Positions 8,251 through 15,929 of a stretch of 40,552 bases of DNA are shown here, piece by piece. Below the pieces are notes generated by a model. That model did no database searches. It had not been told where the DNA came from and saw nothing but the letters and a program-made list of their open reading frames with translations. Numbering within the stretch: the stretch's first letter is position 1; each line of letters begins with the position of its first letter. The translations under genes were made by a program, and so were the position numbers. The stretch is from Geobacillus jurassicus NBRC 107829. GTDB lineage: Bacteria; Bacillota; Bacilli; Bacillales; Anoxybacillaceae. Where the stretch lies: assembly GCF_001544315.1 (NCBI RefSeq), contig NZ_BCQG01000034.1, forward strand, positions 1 to 40,552, written 5' to 3'.

Positions 8251-8289
8251 GAAAACCCGTAGAGCGGTTTTTCTCCACGGGTTTTCCAG
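8251..8289 (+). terminator. Hairpin terminator after ywdI
   Basis: GAAAACCCGT (8251-8260) pairs perfectly with ACGGGTTTTC (8277-8286); further pairs form inside with one mismatch. The T-rich arm is part of the stem. A second hairpin (8315-8323 with 8332-8340) follows in a stretch with no gene. Confidence 0.6.
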
Positions 8290-8441
8290 CTTAACCGGCT
8301 TGTTCTGTTTGGCGCTGGAGAACGAGAAGCGGTTCTCCGGCTTGCGGGTTCGGTCAGTAGCGCTCCAACTTGCTTGTTCTGTCAAATTGGTGGTGACAAC
8401 AGGGGGTCACGCTTTTTAACCCGTTCTCGCGAATTTTTCCA

Positions 8442-8605
8442 TGTTAAAATGACCGGGGGGATTTAATGGAATTGGATTGTTGGGATCGCATTACTCATCA
8501 TCGTTTTCTTTTCGACTAATACGATCGAAAGAACACTAAGAACGATAAAAGAATCAGAATGATGTCATCATCGAGTTATTAAAAGAGGTCAAAAACAAAA
8601 TGTGA
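8442..8605 (+). pseudogene. Decayed small single-span membrane protein gene
   Basis: An extended -10 (TGT-TAAAAT, 8442-8450), a G-rich ribosome-site-like run (8455-8460) and ATG 8466 introduce a frame that breaks almost at once. A second frame reads WIVGIALLIIVFFSTNTIER, a typical membrane span, then stops at about 8561. A third frame continues NDVIIELLKEVKNKM to a TGA at 8603. Head, middle and tail lie in frames 0, 1 and 2, as expected after two single-base changes in one gene of about 45 codons. Sequencing error is possible. No product name is justified. Confidence 0.45.
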
Positions 8606-8654
8606 AAGAAACATTGTTCACAAATCCTTGACTGACTCCCTTGCCGCTATCGAT

Positions 8655-8683
8655 TTGTGATCGGAGGGCCCCTCGTTTATAAT
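8655..8683 (+). promoter_or_regulatory. Sigma-A promoter of ywdK
   Basis: TTGTGA (8655-8660), 17 nt, then TATAAT (8678-8683), 37 nt before the ATG. Confidence 0.72.
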
Positions 8684-8720
8684 GAGAGGAGGAAACTTCG
8701 ATGAGAAAGGCGGATGAGTG

Positions 8721-9092
8721 ATGAAACCGTTTATCATCCTCGGTGCGCTCAACGCGTTTTTGGCTGTGGCGTTGGGAGCGTTTGGGGCGCATGGGCTTGA
8801 GGGGAAAATTCCGGATCGCTATTTGGAGATTTGGAAAACGGCGGTGCAATACCAGATGTTCCACGCGTTAGGATTGCTTGCCGTTGGGCTTCTCGCCGGC
8901 AAGGCGCCGAATGTCGGGTTGCTTAGTGCGGCGGGCTGGGTGATGTTTTCCGGCATTGTGCTGTTTTCCGGCAGTTTGTATGTGTTGAGTGTCACGCAAA
9001 TCAAGCCGCTTGGCGCCATTACTCCGTTTGGCGGCGTCGCCTTTTTGGTCGCCTGGGTGATGATCGGCTATGCGGCGTTCAAATGGCTGTAA
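8721..9092 (+). CDS. ywdK: DUF423 family membrane protein YwdK
   Basis: This 123-aa integral membrane protein has the DUF423 opening [22 protein letters not shown] and about four hydrophobic spans, ending [19 protein letters not shown]. The family is widespread and uncharacterised. ATG 8721 gives the usual [10 protein letters not shown] start; a GTG sits directly upstream in frame. In B. subtilis the homologue also lies between ung-ywdI and gerQ, though ywdJ is missing here. The first 137 nt after it hold no gene I can support. Confidence 0.86.
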   Translation: MKPFIILGALNAFLAVALGAFGAHGLEGKIPDRYLEIWKTAVQYQMFHALGLLAVGLLAGKAPNVGLLSAAGWVMFSGIVLFSGSLYVLSVTQIKPLGAITPFGGVAFLVAWVMIGYAAFKWL

Positions 9093-9229
9093 ACGAAGCG
9101 CAGGGCAAGGTGTACCCCGAGCAGGATATCATGAGCCGTCCAAATTATAGGAGGCGCCTCTTTGGTTTCGTTTGCCGCCATTATATACAACTGGGCATCA
9201 GCAACTTGTGATGGCCGTCACATCGGATG

Positions 9230-9258
9230 AAAAAAGAGGGGCTGCCCTTAAGGCAGCC
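9230..9258 (-). terminator. Terminator of the cwlJ-gerQ operon
   Basis: Read on the minus strand, GGCTGCC (9258-9252) pairs with GGCAGCC (9246-9240) and runs into CTCTTTTTT (9238-9230). It lies 31 nt after the gerQ stop. Confidence 0.85.
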
Positions 9259-9289
9259 TGCTCATCGAACATCGGTTTTGCGCTGGCAT

Positions 9290-9856
9290 TCAGCGTGGCG
9301 AATAGGAGGCCAGCGGTGTGGCGGAGGCACCGGCAAACGGATATTCGTAGGCGATTTCTCCTTCAAATGTGACGTAATCGAGGTAAATCATCGGGATCAA
9401 ATAGCGCGTTCCCGTTTGCGGGTCGCTTAAAATGACGTGGTCGCGCCCAGCCGCTTCAATGACGCCGCGAAACACTTTCGCATTCCATTCGCGATTGTTT
9501 TCAAACGTCGCATAGATAGTGGCGACTTTTCCTTTATTTAGCCGCAAAATGTTTTCAATGTACGATTCTTCAATCGGCAGCATCCCTGGAATCGATGGGC
9601 CGGTGGTGGCCGGCCCGGCGGCGGTGGTCGGCGTCGGTGTCGGGGCGGTAAACGTCGGCGCCTGCAAACCGAACGTCGGGGCGGCAGTTGCCGCCGGCGT
9701 CATAGTTGGAGCGGCAGCCGCTTGCGGATAGTAATAATACGGGTACGCCGCCGGATAATACGGTTGCGGATACGGATAGCCGTACGGATACGCTGCATAC
9801 GGCTGTTGCCGTTCTTCATCAAGCGGATAAAAGTTGTTTTCTGTATAGTTGGACAT
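9290..9856 (-). CDS. gerQ: Spore coat protein GerQ
   Basis: GerQ (188 aa) is a coat protein needed to place the cortex-lytic enzyme CwlJ in the spore, and is cross-linked by transglutaminase in B. subtilis. Residues about 8-45 are Tyr/Pro-rich (YPYGYPYPQPYYP) and about 46-90 Ala/Pro/Thr-rich. The conserved C-terminal domain runs from LPIEESYIENILRLNKGK to EIAYEYPFAG. ATG 9856 is preceded by AGGAGG; the upstream extension of the frame has no ribosome site and overlaps cwlJ. It follows cwlJ by 23 nt in one operon, matching the dependence of CwlJ on GerQ. Confidence 0.93.
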   Translation of the reverse strand: MSNYTENNFYPLDEERQQPYAAYPYGYPYPQPYYPAAYPYYYYPQAAAAPTMTPAATAAPTFGLQAPTFTAPTPTPTTAAGPATTGPSIPGMLPIEESYIENILRLNKGKVATIYATFENNREWNAKVFRGVIEAAGRDHVILSDPQTGTRYLIPMIYLDYVTFEGEIAYEYPFAGASATPLASYSPR

Positions 9857-9879
9857 AAAAAACCTCCTCGTATGAAAAG

Positions 9880-10323
9880 TTAGTAAACGCGCGGACAGTC
9901 GGATGGGGTCGGCGCAAAGAAGCAGTGCGATTTGTAGCGGCCGACGTTCCACTGGCCAAACCATTGCGGCGGGCACGGTTGGCCTTCGGGCGGTTTAAAA
10001 AACCAAAGGGCGTTCGTCGCTGGGTGGTAGCGCCAACCGCGGAGCACTTGACGCGCTAGGCCTATATCCACTTCGCGCGCCCGTTGGTAAAAATAGCCCT
10101 TTTGCACCGCCTCAAAGCCGCCTGGGCTTTGGAACACCATTTGCCGGATGGAGCGGATGCCGCGGAAGTCAAGGCAATCGGCGATGACGCGGTTGACGCC
10201 GACGTTGCCGACCATCAGCATCCCAAGCCGCCCGTCTCCTTCCGCTTCAGCTCGCATGAGCCGAGCCAACAATTTTACTTCCTCTTCTGTGTGGGCTACA
10301 ATGGAGGGAGCGATCTGGCCCAT
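9880..10323 (-). CDS. cwlJ: Spore cortex-lytic enzyme CwlJ
   Basis: CwlJ degrades muramic-lactam-containing cortex peptidoglycan during germination, triggered by Ca-dipicolinate. The 147-aa protein is a lone SleB/CwlJ hydrolase domain without signal peptide. The catalytic region LLARLMRAEAEGDG (Glu26 the likely catalytic residue) is followed by VGNVGVNRV, YHPATNALWFF and the C-terminal QWNVGRYKSHCFF. GAGGTGA precedes ATG 10323. It is first in the operon with gerQ, behind a sigma-E-like promoter. Confidence 0.93.
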   Translation of the reverse strand: MGQIAPSIVAHTEEEVKLLARLMRAEAEGDGRLGMLMVGNVGVNRVIADCLDFRGIRSIRQMVFQSPGGFEAVQKGYFYQRAREVDIGLARQVLRGWRYHPATNALWFFKPPEGQPCPPQWFGQWNVGRYKSHCFFAPTPSDCPRVY

Positions 10324-10424
10324 ATCGTCACCTCAGTCGTTGTGAATTTCGACAGTAATAGGCTATTGGTGGAACGAGAAAATGGTGACAGTCGGACAAA
10401 CGGCTTAAATGGAATTTCTGATTT

Positions 10425-10454
10425 ATATGTATGGGGCGTTTGTGCCGTATATGA
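10425..10454 (-). promoter_or_regulatory. Probable sigma-E promoter of cwlJ-gerQ
   Basis: On the minus strand TCATATA (10454-10448), 14 nt, then CATACATAT (10433-10425) fits the mother-cell sigma-E pattern (kmATATT, about 14 nt, CATACAmT). It is about 100 nt upstream of cwlJ. Mother-cell expression suits both coat-associated products. Confidence 0.6.
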
Positions 10455-10476
10455 CAGAAACAGAGGCGGTTGTCCG

Positions 10477-10523
10477 AAAAAAGGAAAGCGAGCGGTCATA
10501 TGAAGCCGCCCGTTTCTTTTTTT
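10477..10523. terminator. Bidirectional terminator-like hairpin between cwlJ and the Rpn gene
   Basis: An A-rich arm (10477-10494, ending GCGAGCGG) pairs imperfectly with 10506-10523 (CCGCCCGTTTCTTTTTTT), with bulges and one mismatch. Poly-T follows on both strands. It lies inside the 360-nt divergent spacer 10324-10683, where no gene can be supported. It might insulate the cwlJ promoter from the Rpn gene. Confidence 0.45.
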
Positions 10524-10683
10524 GCGCTCGAACGCTGTACGTGCATTTCTGGCGGATCATCATCTTGTTGATTTGGACGGTAACATGGACGAGCAGCAGG
10601 GGAGTTTTTGTCCTTCCGTGCAGGATTTTTGATTCACGTTCGCGAATCGATATCAATGAACATTTTTTCTGTGAGGTGATCAG

Positions 10684-11580
10684 ATGGCCATTGATCATGA
10701 CCGCTTATTCAAAGAGCTGATTCAGACGTTCTTCGAAGAATTTATCCTCCTCTTTTTCCCCGATATGCACGAGCATATTGATTTTCGCCATTTGTCTTTT
10801 CTGTCCGAGGAGTTGTTTACCGATGTGACCGCAGGAGAAAAGTACCGCGTCGATCTATTGGTCCAGACGAAGCTGAAAGGGGAAGACGGGCTGATCATCG
10901 TTCATGTGGAAAACCAAAGCTATGTACAGCCGTCGTTTCCGGAGCGCATGTTCGTCTATTTCAGCCGCTTGTTCGAAAAATACCGCACCCGCATCGTTCC
11001 GATCGCCGTCTTCAGCTATGATGCCTTCCGTGATGAACCATCCGTGTTTTCCATCGAGTTTCCTTTTGGCGAGGTGCTGCATTTCCGCTTTTTCCCGGTG
11101 GAGCTGCGCAAGCAACATTGGCGGAATTACATCCGCCGAGACAATCCGGTGGCAGCTGCCTTGCTCAGCCAAATGGGGTATACTGAAAGTGAACGGATTG
11201 AACTGAAAAAAGAGTTTTTGCGCATGCTCGTGCGGTTGGAACTGGATGAAGCGAGGCAACGGCTGCTGTTGGGCTTTTTTGAAACGTATGTGAAGCTGTC
11301 GGAGGAAGAAGAGCAACAACTGCAAAGAGAGGTGAAGGCGATGGAAACGAAAGAAAAAGAGAAGGTGTTGGAGCTGATCATTTCGTATGAGCAAAAAGGA
11401 AGAAAAGAGGGATTGGAAGAAGGGATCCAACAAGGGATGAAAGAAGGCATGAAGCAAGGAATAAAACAAGGAATGAAGCAGCTCGTCTGCAACATGGCGC
11501 GCAAAGGAATGACGGTGGAAGAAATTGCACATTTGGTCGATCTTTCGCGAGAGGAAGTTCGCCGATTGCTTGAAGAATAG
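10684..11580 (+). CDS. Rpn-family PD-(D/E)XK nuclease
   Basis: This 298-aa protein resembles the Rpn / putative-transposase family of recombination-promoting nucleases. The nuclease core is visible as YRVDLLVQTKLKG (Asp57) followed by IIVHVENQSY (Glu76-x-Gln78), the D...ExQ version of the PD-(D/E)XK motif. The rest is helical and charged, then comes a short repeat tract (QQGMKEGMKQGIKQGMKQ, about residues 256-273) and a helix-turn-helix-like C-terminus (MTVEEIAHLVDLSREEVRRL). GAGGTGA precedes ATG 10684. It stands alone between conserved blocks, consistent with a mobile or accessory gene; no inverted repeats or target duplication were found. Confidence 0.85.
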   Translation: MAIDHDRLFKELIQTFFEEFILLFFPDMHEHIDFRHLSFLSEELFTDVTAGEKYRVDLLVQTKLKGEDGLIIVHVENQSYVQPSFPERMFVYFSRLFEKYRTRIVPIAVFSYDAFRDEPSVFSIEFPFGEVLHFRFFPVELRKQHWRNYIRRDNPVAAALLSQMGYTESERIELKKEFLRMLVRLELDEARQRLLLGFFETYVKLSEEEEQQLQREVKAMETKEKEKVLELIISYEQKGRKEGLEEGIQQGMKEGMKQGIKQGMKQLVCNMARKGMTVEEIAHLVDLSREEVRRLLEE

Positions 11581-11595
11581 GAAGCAAAAAGCAAG

Positions 11596-11630
11596 GAGGG
11601 TGCCCCGCTGCGTTTGGGACACCCTCTTTT
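11596..11630. terminator. Terminator between the Rpn gene and hemQ
   Basis: GAGGGTG (11596-11602) pairs with CACCCTC (11620-11626), with inner CCC/GGG pairing and TTTT on the plus strand. Read the other way it runs into TTGCTTTTT, so it can serve both converging genes. Confidence 0.78.
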
Positions 11631-11632
11631 GA

Positions 11633-12379
11633 TTATACACGGAAGAAAGAAGAGACGTTTTCCACCGGCAGACGGGTGCCGACGAAAAAGGAGCCAAACT
11701 CGCCAAAGCGGGCGCTTACTTCGTCAAAGCGCATTTCATAGACGAGCTTTTTGAACTGGAGTGCATCGTCCGAAAACAAGGTGACGCCCCATTCAAAATC
11801 ATCCAAGCCGATGGAGCCGGTGATGATTTGCGTCACTTTGCCGGCGTATTTTCGGCCGGTCATGCCGTGGGCGCGCATCAGTTCGCGCCGCTGTTCCATC
11901 GAGAGCATGTACCAGTTGTCTTGGCCTTGGCGCCGCTTATCCATCGGGTAGAAGCAAATGTAGTTCGTTTTCGGCAAAATCGGGTACAAACGGCGGCGCA
12001 CTTCTGGAATTTGGTATGGATCTTCGCTGCCGGATGCCAAGTAGTTGCTCAGCTCGACGACCGAGACGTACGAGTATGCGGGCAATAAATAGTCGGCGAG
12101 TTTCGTTTTGTTAAGCGCTGTTTCGATTTCATGCAACTCATCCAGCGTCGGACGCAAAATCATGAACAGAATGTCCGCTTTTTGTCCGACAATTGTATAA
12201 ATGGCATGGCTTCCTTGTTGCTCGCTTTCGGTCGCTTCCCATTTGTCGATGAGCGCCAAAAACTCGTCAATGGCTGCTTGGCGCTCTTCGCCCGGCAGCG
12301 TTTTCCACGCGCTCCAGTCAATCGTGCGGAAATCGTGCAAACAATACCAACCATCCAACGTTTGGGCCGCTTCGCTCAT
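11633..12379 (-). CDS. hemQ: Coproheme decarboxylase HemQ (ChdC)
   Basis: HemQ decarboxylates coproheme III to protoheme with hydrogen peroxide, the last step of the coproporphyrin-dependent heme pathway of Gram-positives. The 248-aa chlorite-dismutase-fold protein has [10 protein letters not shown] with the catalytic tyrosine at residue 144, [17 protein letters not shown] with the proximal heme His171 and Gln184, and a C-terminal [11 protein letters not shown]. It is nearly identical to what I recall of a Geobacillus structural-genomics HemQ starting [12 protein letters not shown], so the start is placed at 12379; in-frame ATG 12382 is adjacent. GGAG lies 9 nt upstream. Confidence 0.95.
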   Translation of the reverse strand: MSEAAQTLDGWYCLHDFRTIDWSAWKTLPGEERQAAIDEFLALIDKWEATESEQQGSHAIYTIVGQKADILFMILRPTLDELHEIETALNKTKLADYLLPAYSYVSVVELSNYLASGSEDPYQIPEVRRRLYPILPKTNYICFYPMDKRRQGQDNWYMLSMEQRRELMRAHGMTGRKYAGKVTQIITGSIGLDDFEWGVTLFSDDALQFKKLVYEMRFDEVSARFGEFGSFFVGTRLPVENVSSFFRV

Positions 12380-12408
12380 CATCGTCACTCCTTATGAGAT
12401 CAATATGT

Positions 12409-12437
12409 ACAATATCACTATATCATAGTTTGCCCAA
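12409..12437 (-). promoter_or_regulatory. Sigma-A promoter of hemQ
   Basis: On the minus strand TTGGGC (12437-12432), 17 nt, then TATTGT (12414-12409), 30 nt upstream of hemQ. The other half of this divergent spacer carries a possible -10 for pta near 12548-12556 and a leader stem of about 9 bp at 12564-12597. Confidence 0.55.
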
Positions 12438-12619
12438 AAACGCGGACATTGGTGCACGGAGCGAAAGTATACTGAATTGTTCCAAAAGGTGAATTATTTG
12501 TTGGAAGGGCTTACCGGCGTTGCGTTTCCCTATTAAAGAGGTATGCTTATTATAGTAGAAAAAGGCTGGCGTGTTTCCGAACGAAAGACGCCGGCTGGGC
12601 ATTAAGGGAGGCATGAATC

Positions 12620-13600
12620 GTGGCAAACGATTTATTTGCGGCATTAAAAACGAAAGTGGCCGGAACCGGACGGAAAATCGTGTTTCCGGAAGGGACGGAT
12701 GACCGCATTCTTACGGCGGCGAGCCGATTGGCGGCGGAACAAGTGCTTCAGCCGATCGTGCTTGGCGATGAACAGGCGGTGAAGGCGAAAGCAGCTGAGC
12801 TGGGCTTGCCGCTTGATGGGGTGGAGATTGCCAACCCGCGCCGCTATGGCGGATTTGATGAGCTCGTTTCGGCGTTTGTGGAGCGGCGCAAAGGGAAAGT
12901 GACAGAAGAAACCGCGCGCGAGTTGCTTTTCGATGAAAACTATTTCGGCACGATGCTCGTTTATACGGGAGCGGCCGACGGCCTCGTCAGCGGAGCGGCC
13001 CACTCGACGGCCGACACCGTCCGACCGGCTTTGCAAATCATTAAAACGAAGCTAGGCATCCGCAAGACGTCCGGCGTGTTCGTCATGGTGCGCGGCGAGG
13101 AACAATATGTGTTCGCCGATTGCGCCATCAACATCGCGCCCGACAGCCAAGATTTGGCGGAAATCGCAGTCGAGAGCGCCCGGACAGCGAAAATGTTCGG
13201 CCTTAAGCCGCGCGTGGCGATGCTCAGCTTCTCGACGAAAGGATCGGCTTCGTCGCCGGAGACGGAAAAAGTGGCCGAAGCGGTGCGGTTGGCAAAAGAA
13301 ATGGCGCCGGATCTTGTCCTTGACGGGGAGTTTCAATTTGACGCCGCATTTGTGCCAGAGGTGGCGAAAAAGAAAGCGCCAAATTCCCCCATTCAAGGCG
13401 ACGCGAACGTTTTCATTTTCCCGAGCCTTGAGGCGGGCAACATCGGCTACAAAATCGCCCAGCGCCTCGGCCGCTTTGAGGCGGTCGGCCCGATTTTGCA
13501 AGGGCTGAACAAGCCGGTCAACGACCTATCGCGCGGCTGCAGCGCGGAAGACGCCTACAAGCTCGCGCTCATCACCGCAGCGCAGTCGCTTCGGGAGTGA
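12620..13600 (+). CDS. pta: Phosphate acetyltransferase
   Basis: Pta converts acetyl-CoA and phosphate to acetyl phosphate and CoA, the first step of acetate overflow with AckA. At 326 aa it is the short single-domain form. Conserved stretches are IVFPEGTDDRIL, GAADGLVSGAAHSTADTVRP, CAINIAPDSQDLAEIA, FSTKGSASSPETEKV and the end PVNDLSRGCSAEDAYKLA. Translation starts at GTG 12620, with AAGGGAGG (12604-12611) 8 nt upstream. It is divergent from hemQ and ends at its own terminator. Confidence 0.96.
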   Translation: MANDLFAALKTKVAGTGRKIVFPEGTDDRILTAASRLAAEQVLQPIVLGDEQAVKAKAAELGLPLDGVEIANPRRYGGFDELVSAFVERRKGKVTEETARELLFDENYFGTMLVYTGAADGLVSGAAHSTADTVRPALQIIKTKLGIRKTSGVFVMVRGEEQYVFADCAINIAPDSQDLAEIAVESARTAKMFGLKPRVAMLSFSTKGSASSPETEKVAEAVRLAKEMAPDLVLDGEFQFDAAFVPEVAKKKAPNSPIQGDANVFIFPSLEAGNIGYKIAQRLGRFEAVGPILQGLNKPVNDLSRGCSAEDAYKLALITAAQSLRE

Positions 13601-13630
13601 CGGGATCGCTGCTTAGTGAAATCGATGAAA

Positions 13631-13661
13631 ACGAGGGAGGCATGCGCCCCCTCGTTCTTTT
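13631..13661 (+). terminator. Terminator after pta
   Basis: ACGAGGG (13631-13637) pairs with CCCTCGT (13649-13655), followed by TCTTTTT. Confidence 0.82.
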
Positions 13662-13692
13662 TGCGCCCTTCGCCAACGGCTTAGGCTCATTG

Positions 13693-13701
13693 TGCTATAA
13701 T
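13693..13701 (+). promoter_or_regulatory. Extended -10 promoter of lipL
   Basis: TGC-TATAAT (13693-13701) lies 40 nt upstream of the lipL ATG. No convincing -35 is present. Confidence 0.6.
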
Positions 13702-13741
13702 GAAATAGAGTTGGGATGATCAATGCAAGGAGTTACTAGCG

Positions 13742-14599
13742 ATGAGCCATGAATTGCTGCATCAGCCGAAATGGCGGGTAATCGACCAGTCGCATTTCGG
13801 GCCGCTGTTTGATGCGAAACAATCGTTTGCGATGGATGATACATTATGCACCGCGGTCGGCGCCGGACGGTCGGATGCCGTCGTCCGCACGTGGGTGCAT
13901 GAGGCTACCGTTGTCTTAGGCGCCGCGGATACAAAGCTTCCGTACATTGATGAGGCCGTTTCGTTTTTGCGCCAGGAAGGGTATCGCATCGTCGTCCGCA
14001 ATTCCGGCGGACTGGCGGTCGTCCTTGACAGCGGGGTGTTGAATATCTCGCTCATTTTTCCGGAAATGAAAAACACGATCGCCATCGAGCAAGGGTATGA
14101 AGCGATGTACGCGCTCATTGCCGCCATGCTTGCCTCGTACGGCGCACGCGTTGAGGCGGGGGAAGTCATTGGCTCATATTGTCCGGGAAGCTATGACTTG
14201 AGCATCAGCGGCAAAAAATTTGCTGGCATTTCCCAACGGCGCGTGCGCGGCGGCGTTGCAGTGCAAATCTACCTTTGCGTCAACGGGAGTGGAGCCGCGC
14301 GGGCTGAGCTTATTCGCCGCTTTTATGAGATTGGCCGGCAAGGAACCAAAACGAAATTCGCCTACCCGGACGTCGTTCCGGCAGTGATGGCGTCGCTGTC
14401 CGAGCTCCTCGGCCGCGAGCTGTCGGTCGATGAGCTGCTTGTCGCCCTTTGGCGCACGCTGCAGTCGTTTGGCGGCGAGCTGTATTCGTCTGCCCTCGAG
14501 GGCGGCGAATGGAATTGGTATGAACAATATTGGGCGCGCATCGTCGAACGAAATGCCAACGTGTCTCCCGAAGAGCGAGCGGGAGGCGCCAAACAGTAA
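13742..14599 (+). CDS. lipL: Octanoyl-[GcvH]:protein N-octanoyltransferase LipL
   Basis: LipL moves octanoyl groups from the glycine-cleavage H protein to the E2 subunits of 2-oxoacid dehydrogenases during lipoate assembly. The 285-aa protein has the biotin/lipoate ligase fold: [20 protein letters not shown], then [24 protein letters not shown]. Cys147 is the expected acyl-carrying nucleophile and Lys159 the conserved lysine. AAGGAG (13726-13731) precedes ATG 13742. In B. subtilis the homologue (ywfL) also lies between pta and rsfA. Confidence 0.93.
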   Translation: MSHELLHQPKWRVIDQSHFGPLFDAKQSFAMDDTLCTAVGAGRSDAVVRTWVHEATVVLGAADTKLPYIDEAVSFLRQEGYRIVVRNSGGLAVVLDSGVLNISLIFPEMKNTIAIEQGYEAMYALIAAMLASYGARVEAGEVIGSYCPGSYDLSISGKKFAGISQRRVRGGVAVQIYLCVNGSGAARAELIRRFYEIGRQGTKTKFAYPDVVPAVMASLSELLGRELSVDELLVALWRTLQSFGGELYSSALEGGEWNWYEQYWARIVERNANVSPEERAGGAKQ

Positions 14600-14691
14600 G
14601 GCCTTTTTGGCTTCGATGAGGCGCTTCGCTGCCGCCAACCGCTGGCGGAAAAGATGCGCTGCGGGAATGATGGACGTTTTCCGCGAACAAG

Positions 14692-14727
14692 AAAGGATGC
14701 CTCGGCTCTCACCCGGCATCCTTTTTC
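14692..14727. terminator. Terminator between lipL and rsfA
   Basis: AAAGGATGCC (14692-14701) pairs perfectly with GGCATCCTTT (14715-14724), followed by TT and more T on the plus strand. The A-rich left side allows use by rsfA as well. Confidence 0.8.
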
Positions 14728-14728
14728 G

Positions 14729-15382
14729 TTACTCGGCGATTTTCTCTAAGTTTCCGTTCGGGTCCATCCGGAATTTCAGACCCCGCTCTTCTTCCTCTTT
14801 TAACACCATTTTGCGCGCCCGGTTGATGATTTTCACGAGCGTTTCAAAATCTTCTTGGACAGTCGACGAATTTTCTTCTAATTTCGCAACCTTTTCTTCA
14901 AGTTCTTTATTTTTTTGCTTTAATTCTTCAATTTCGCGGCGCAGCCGTTCGTTTTCCTTGACGAGCGCCTCCCGCTTCCGTTCATGCGATTGGAACGTTT
15001 TTAAAAACGCGATTACTTGGTCGAGCGTCACTTGTTGCGGCGGAGAGGATGGGACGACGGCCGGCAGCTGCATCACTTCGCCGAGCTCCTCAAGCGACGG
15101 CATCGGCGGTTCATACAGGCGCCGCTTTTTCGCGCCGCCTTGTTTGGCCAGCAGCCGCAGCCGTTCTTTACGCTGCTTTTTCGCCAGCTGGAGCGCCTCT
15201 TCGTAGCGATGGCGGACGACGGCGTTCCAGCGGAAGCCGCAGGCGGCCGATGTTCGATTCAACTTGTCGCCGACTTCTTCAAACGCGTTCAGCTGGGTGC
15301 TTCCTTCACGCACATGGCGCAATACCGTTTCCGCCAACAATAAATCATCTTCTTCTGTCCAAGCGTCTTGTCGTTGCTTCAT
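14729..15382 (-). CDS. rsfA: Prespore-specific transcription regulator RsfA
   Basis: RsfA modulates part of the sigma-F regulon in the forespore of B. subtilis. The 217-aa protein has an N-terminal Myb/SANT-like DNA-binding domain ([18 protein letters not shown] ... [18 protein letters not shown], residues about 6-60), a basic linker, and a long coiled coil from about residue 125 to 185 (heptads in [20 protein letters not shown]). The ATG at 15382 follows AAAGGAG. A sigma-F-like promoter lies upstream. Its C-terminus meets lipL at a shared terminator. Confidence 0.9.
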   Translation of the reverse strand: MKQRQDAWTEEDDLLLAETVLRHVREGSTQLNAFEEVGDKLNRTSAACGFRWNAVVRHRYEEALQLAKKQRKERLRLLAKQGGAKKRRLYEPPMPSLEELGEVMQLPAVVPSSPPQQVTLDQVIAFLKTFQSHERKREALVKENERLRREIEELKQKNKELEEKVAKLEENSSTVQEDFETLVKIINRARKMVLKEEEERGLKFRMDPNGNLEKIAE

Positions 15383-15414
15383 CGGTCTCCACTCCTTTTT
15401 CCCATGCTAGTAAA

Positions 15415-15443
15415 AGGATGGGCAAAAAAACAAAACATTATAC
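15415..15443 (-). promoter_or_regulatory. Possible sigma-F promoter of rsfA
   Basis: On the minus strand GTATA (15443-15439), exactly 15 nt, then GCCCATCCT (15423-15415) fits the sigma-F pattern GYATA-N15-GGnnAnnnT except for C at the second -10 position. It is about 35 nt upstream of rsfA. Confidence 0.5.
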
Positions 15444-15492
15444 GTTGCAAGTTTACGGGATTCGCAAATTCCCAGAGTGAAAGCATGCCAAC

Positions 15493-15521
15493 TTGCAATT
15501 TTCCCGCGAAAGCGGTAGAAT
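15493..15521 (+). promoter_or_regulatory. Sigma-A promoter of the DUF1450 gene
   Basis: TTGCAA (15493-15498), 17 nt, then TAGAAT (15516-15521), 36 nt before the ATG. Confidence 0.7.
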
Positions 15522-15557
15522 ACACAAAGCAAACGCCACAGAAAGGGATGACGAGTG

Positions 15558-15785
15558 ATGGCGAATGAGTTTCGCGTTTGCGACGACTGCAAGGCGCCGA
15601 ATTTAAAGACACTGATTCCGCGCCTCAAAAAGCTTGATCCGGACGCGGTCATCAAAATCGGTTGCCAGTCGTATTGCGGCCCTGGGCGAAAAAAAACGTT
15701 CGCCTTCGTCAACAACCGCCCTGTGGCGGCGCTGACGGAAGACGAACTGATTGATAAAATTGCCGAAAGGTTGAAAAAGCGATAA
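15558..15785 (+). CDS. DUF1450 family protein
   Basis: This 75-aa soluble protein has [21 protein letters not shown] at the N-terminus and [22 protein letters not shown] in the middle. The paired cysteines (CDDC and CQSYC) suggest a metal or redox site, as in the DUF1450 family, whose role is unknown. ATG 15558 is preceded in frame by GTG 15555; AAAGGGA upstream suits either. It is flanked by its own promoter and a perfect terminator, so it is monocistronic. Confidence 0.83.
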   Translation: MANEFRVCDDCKAPNLKTLIPRLKKLDPDAVIKIGCQSYCGPGRKKTFAFVNNRPVAALTEDELIDKIAERLKKR

Positions 15786-15788
15786 GCG

Positions 15789-15826
15789 ATCACCTTCTTT
15801 GCCGAAAGAAGGTGATTTTTGTTTTT
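15789..15826 (+). terminator. Terminator after the DUF1450 gene
   Basis: ATCACCTTCTTT (15789-15800) pairs perfectly with AAAGAAGGTGAT (15805-15816) around GCCG, followed by TTTTGTTTTTTT. Confidence 0.93.
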
Positions 15827-15929
15827 TTCCGTCAATAATGGAGAAAGACGGAGAAAAAAGTCAACTATTTCTTTGCCGCAAGAAACGGCGTATAATAGAT
15901 GTATGTTGGAGACGGAAGAGGAGGATGCG

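Noticed and set aside
9155-9232. Short TTG-started frame of about 23 codons after AGGAGG
   Set aside because: The AGGAGG is part of a GAGGCGCCTC palindrome, the start is rare and the peptide has no recognisable features.
10409-10720. 103-codon plus-strand frame before the Rpn gene
   Set aside because: It runs over the sigma-E-like promoter and a terminator hairpin, overlaps the Rpn start in another frame and has no ribosome site.
10684-11580. Rpn gene considered as an intact insertion sequence
   Set aside because: I found no terminal inverted repeats or target-site duplication around it, so only the gene is annotated.
12541-12619. Possible CcpA (cre) site upstream of pta
   Set aside because: No stretch near the pta start matches the cre consensus well enough; only a leader stem and a weak -10 are visible.
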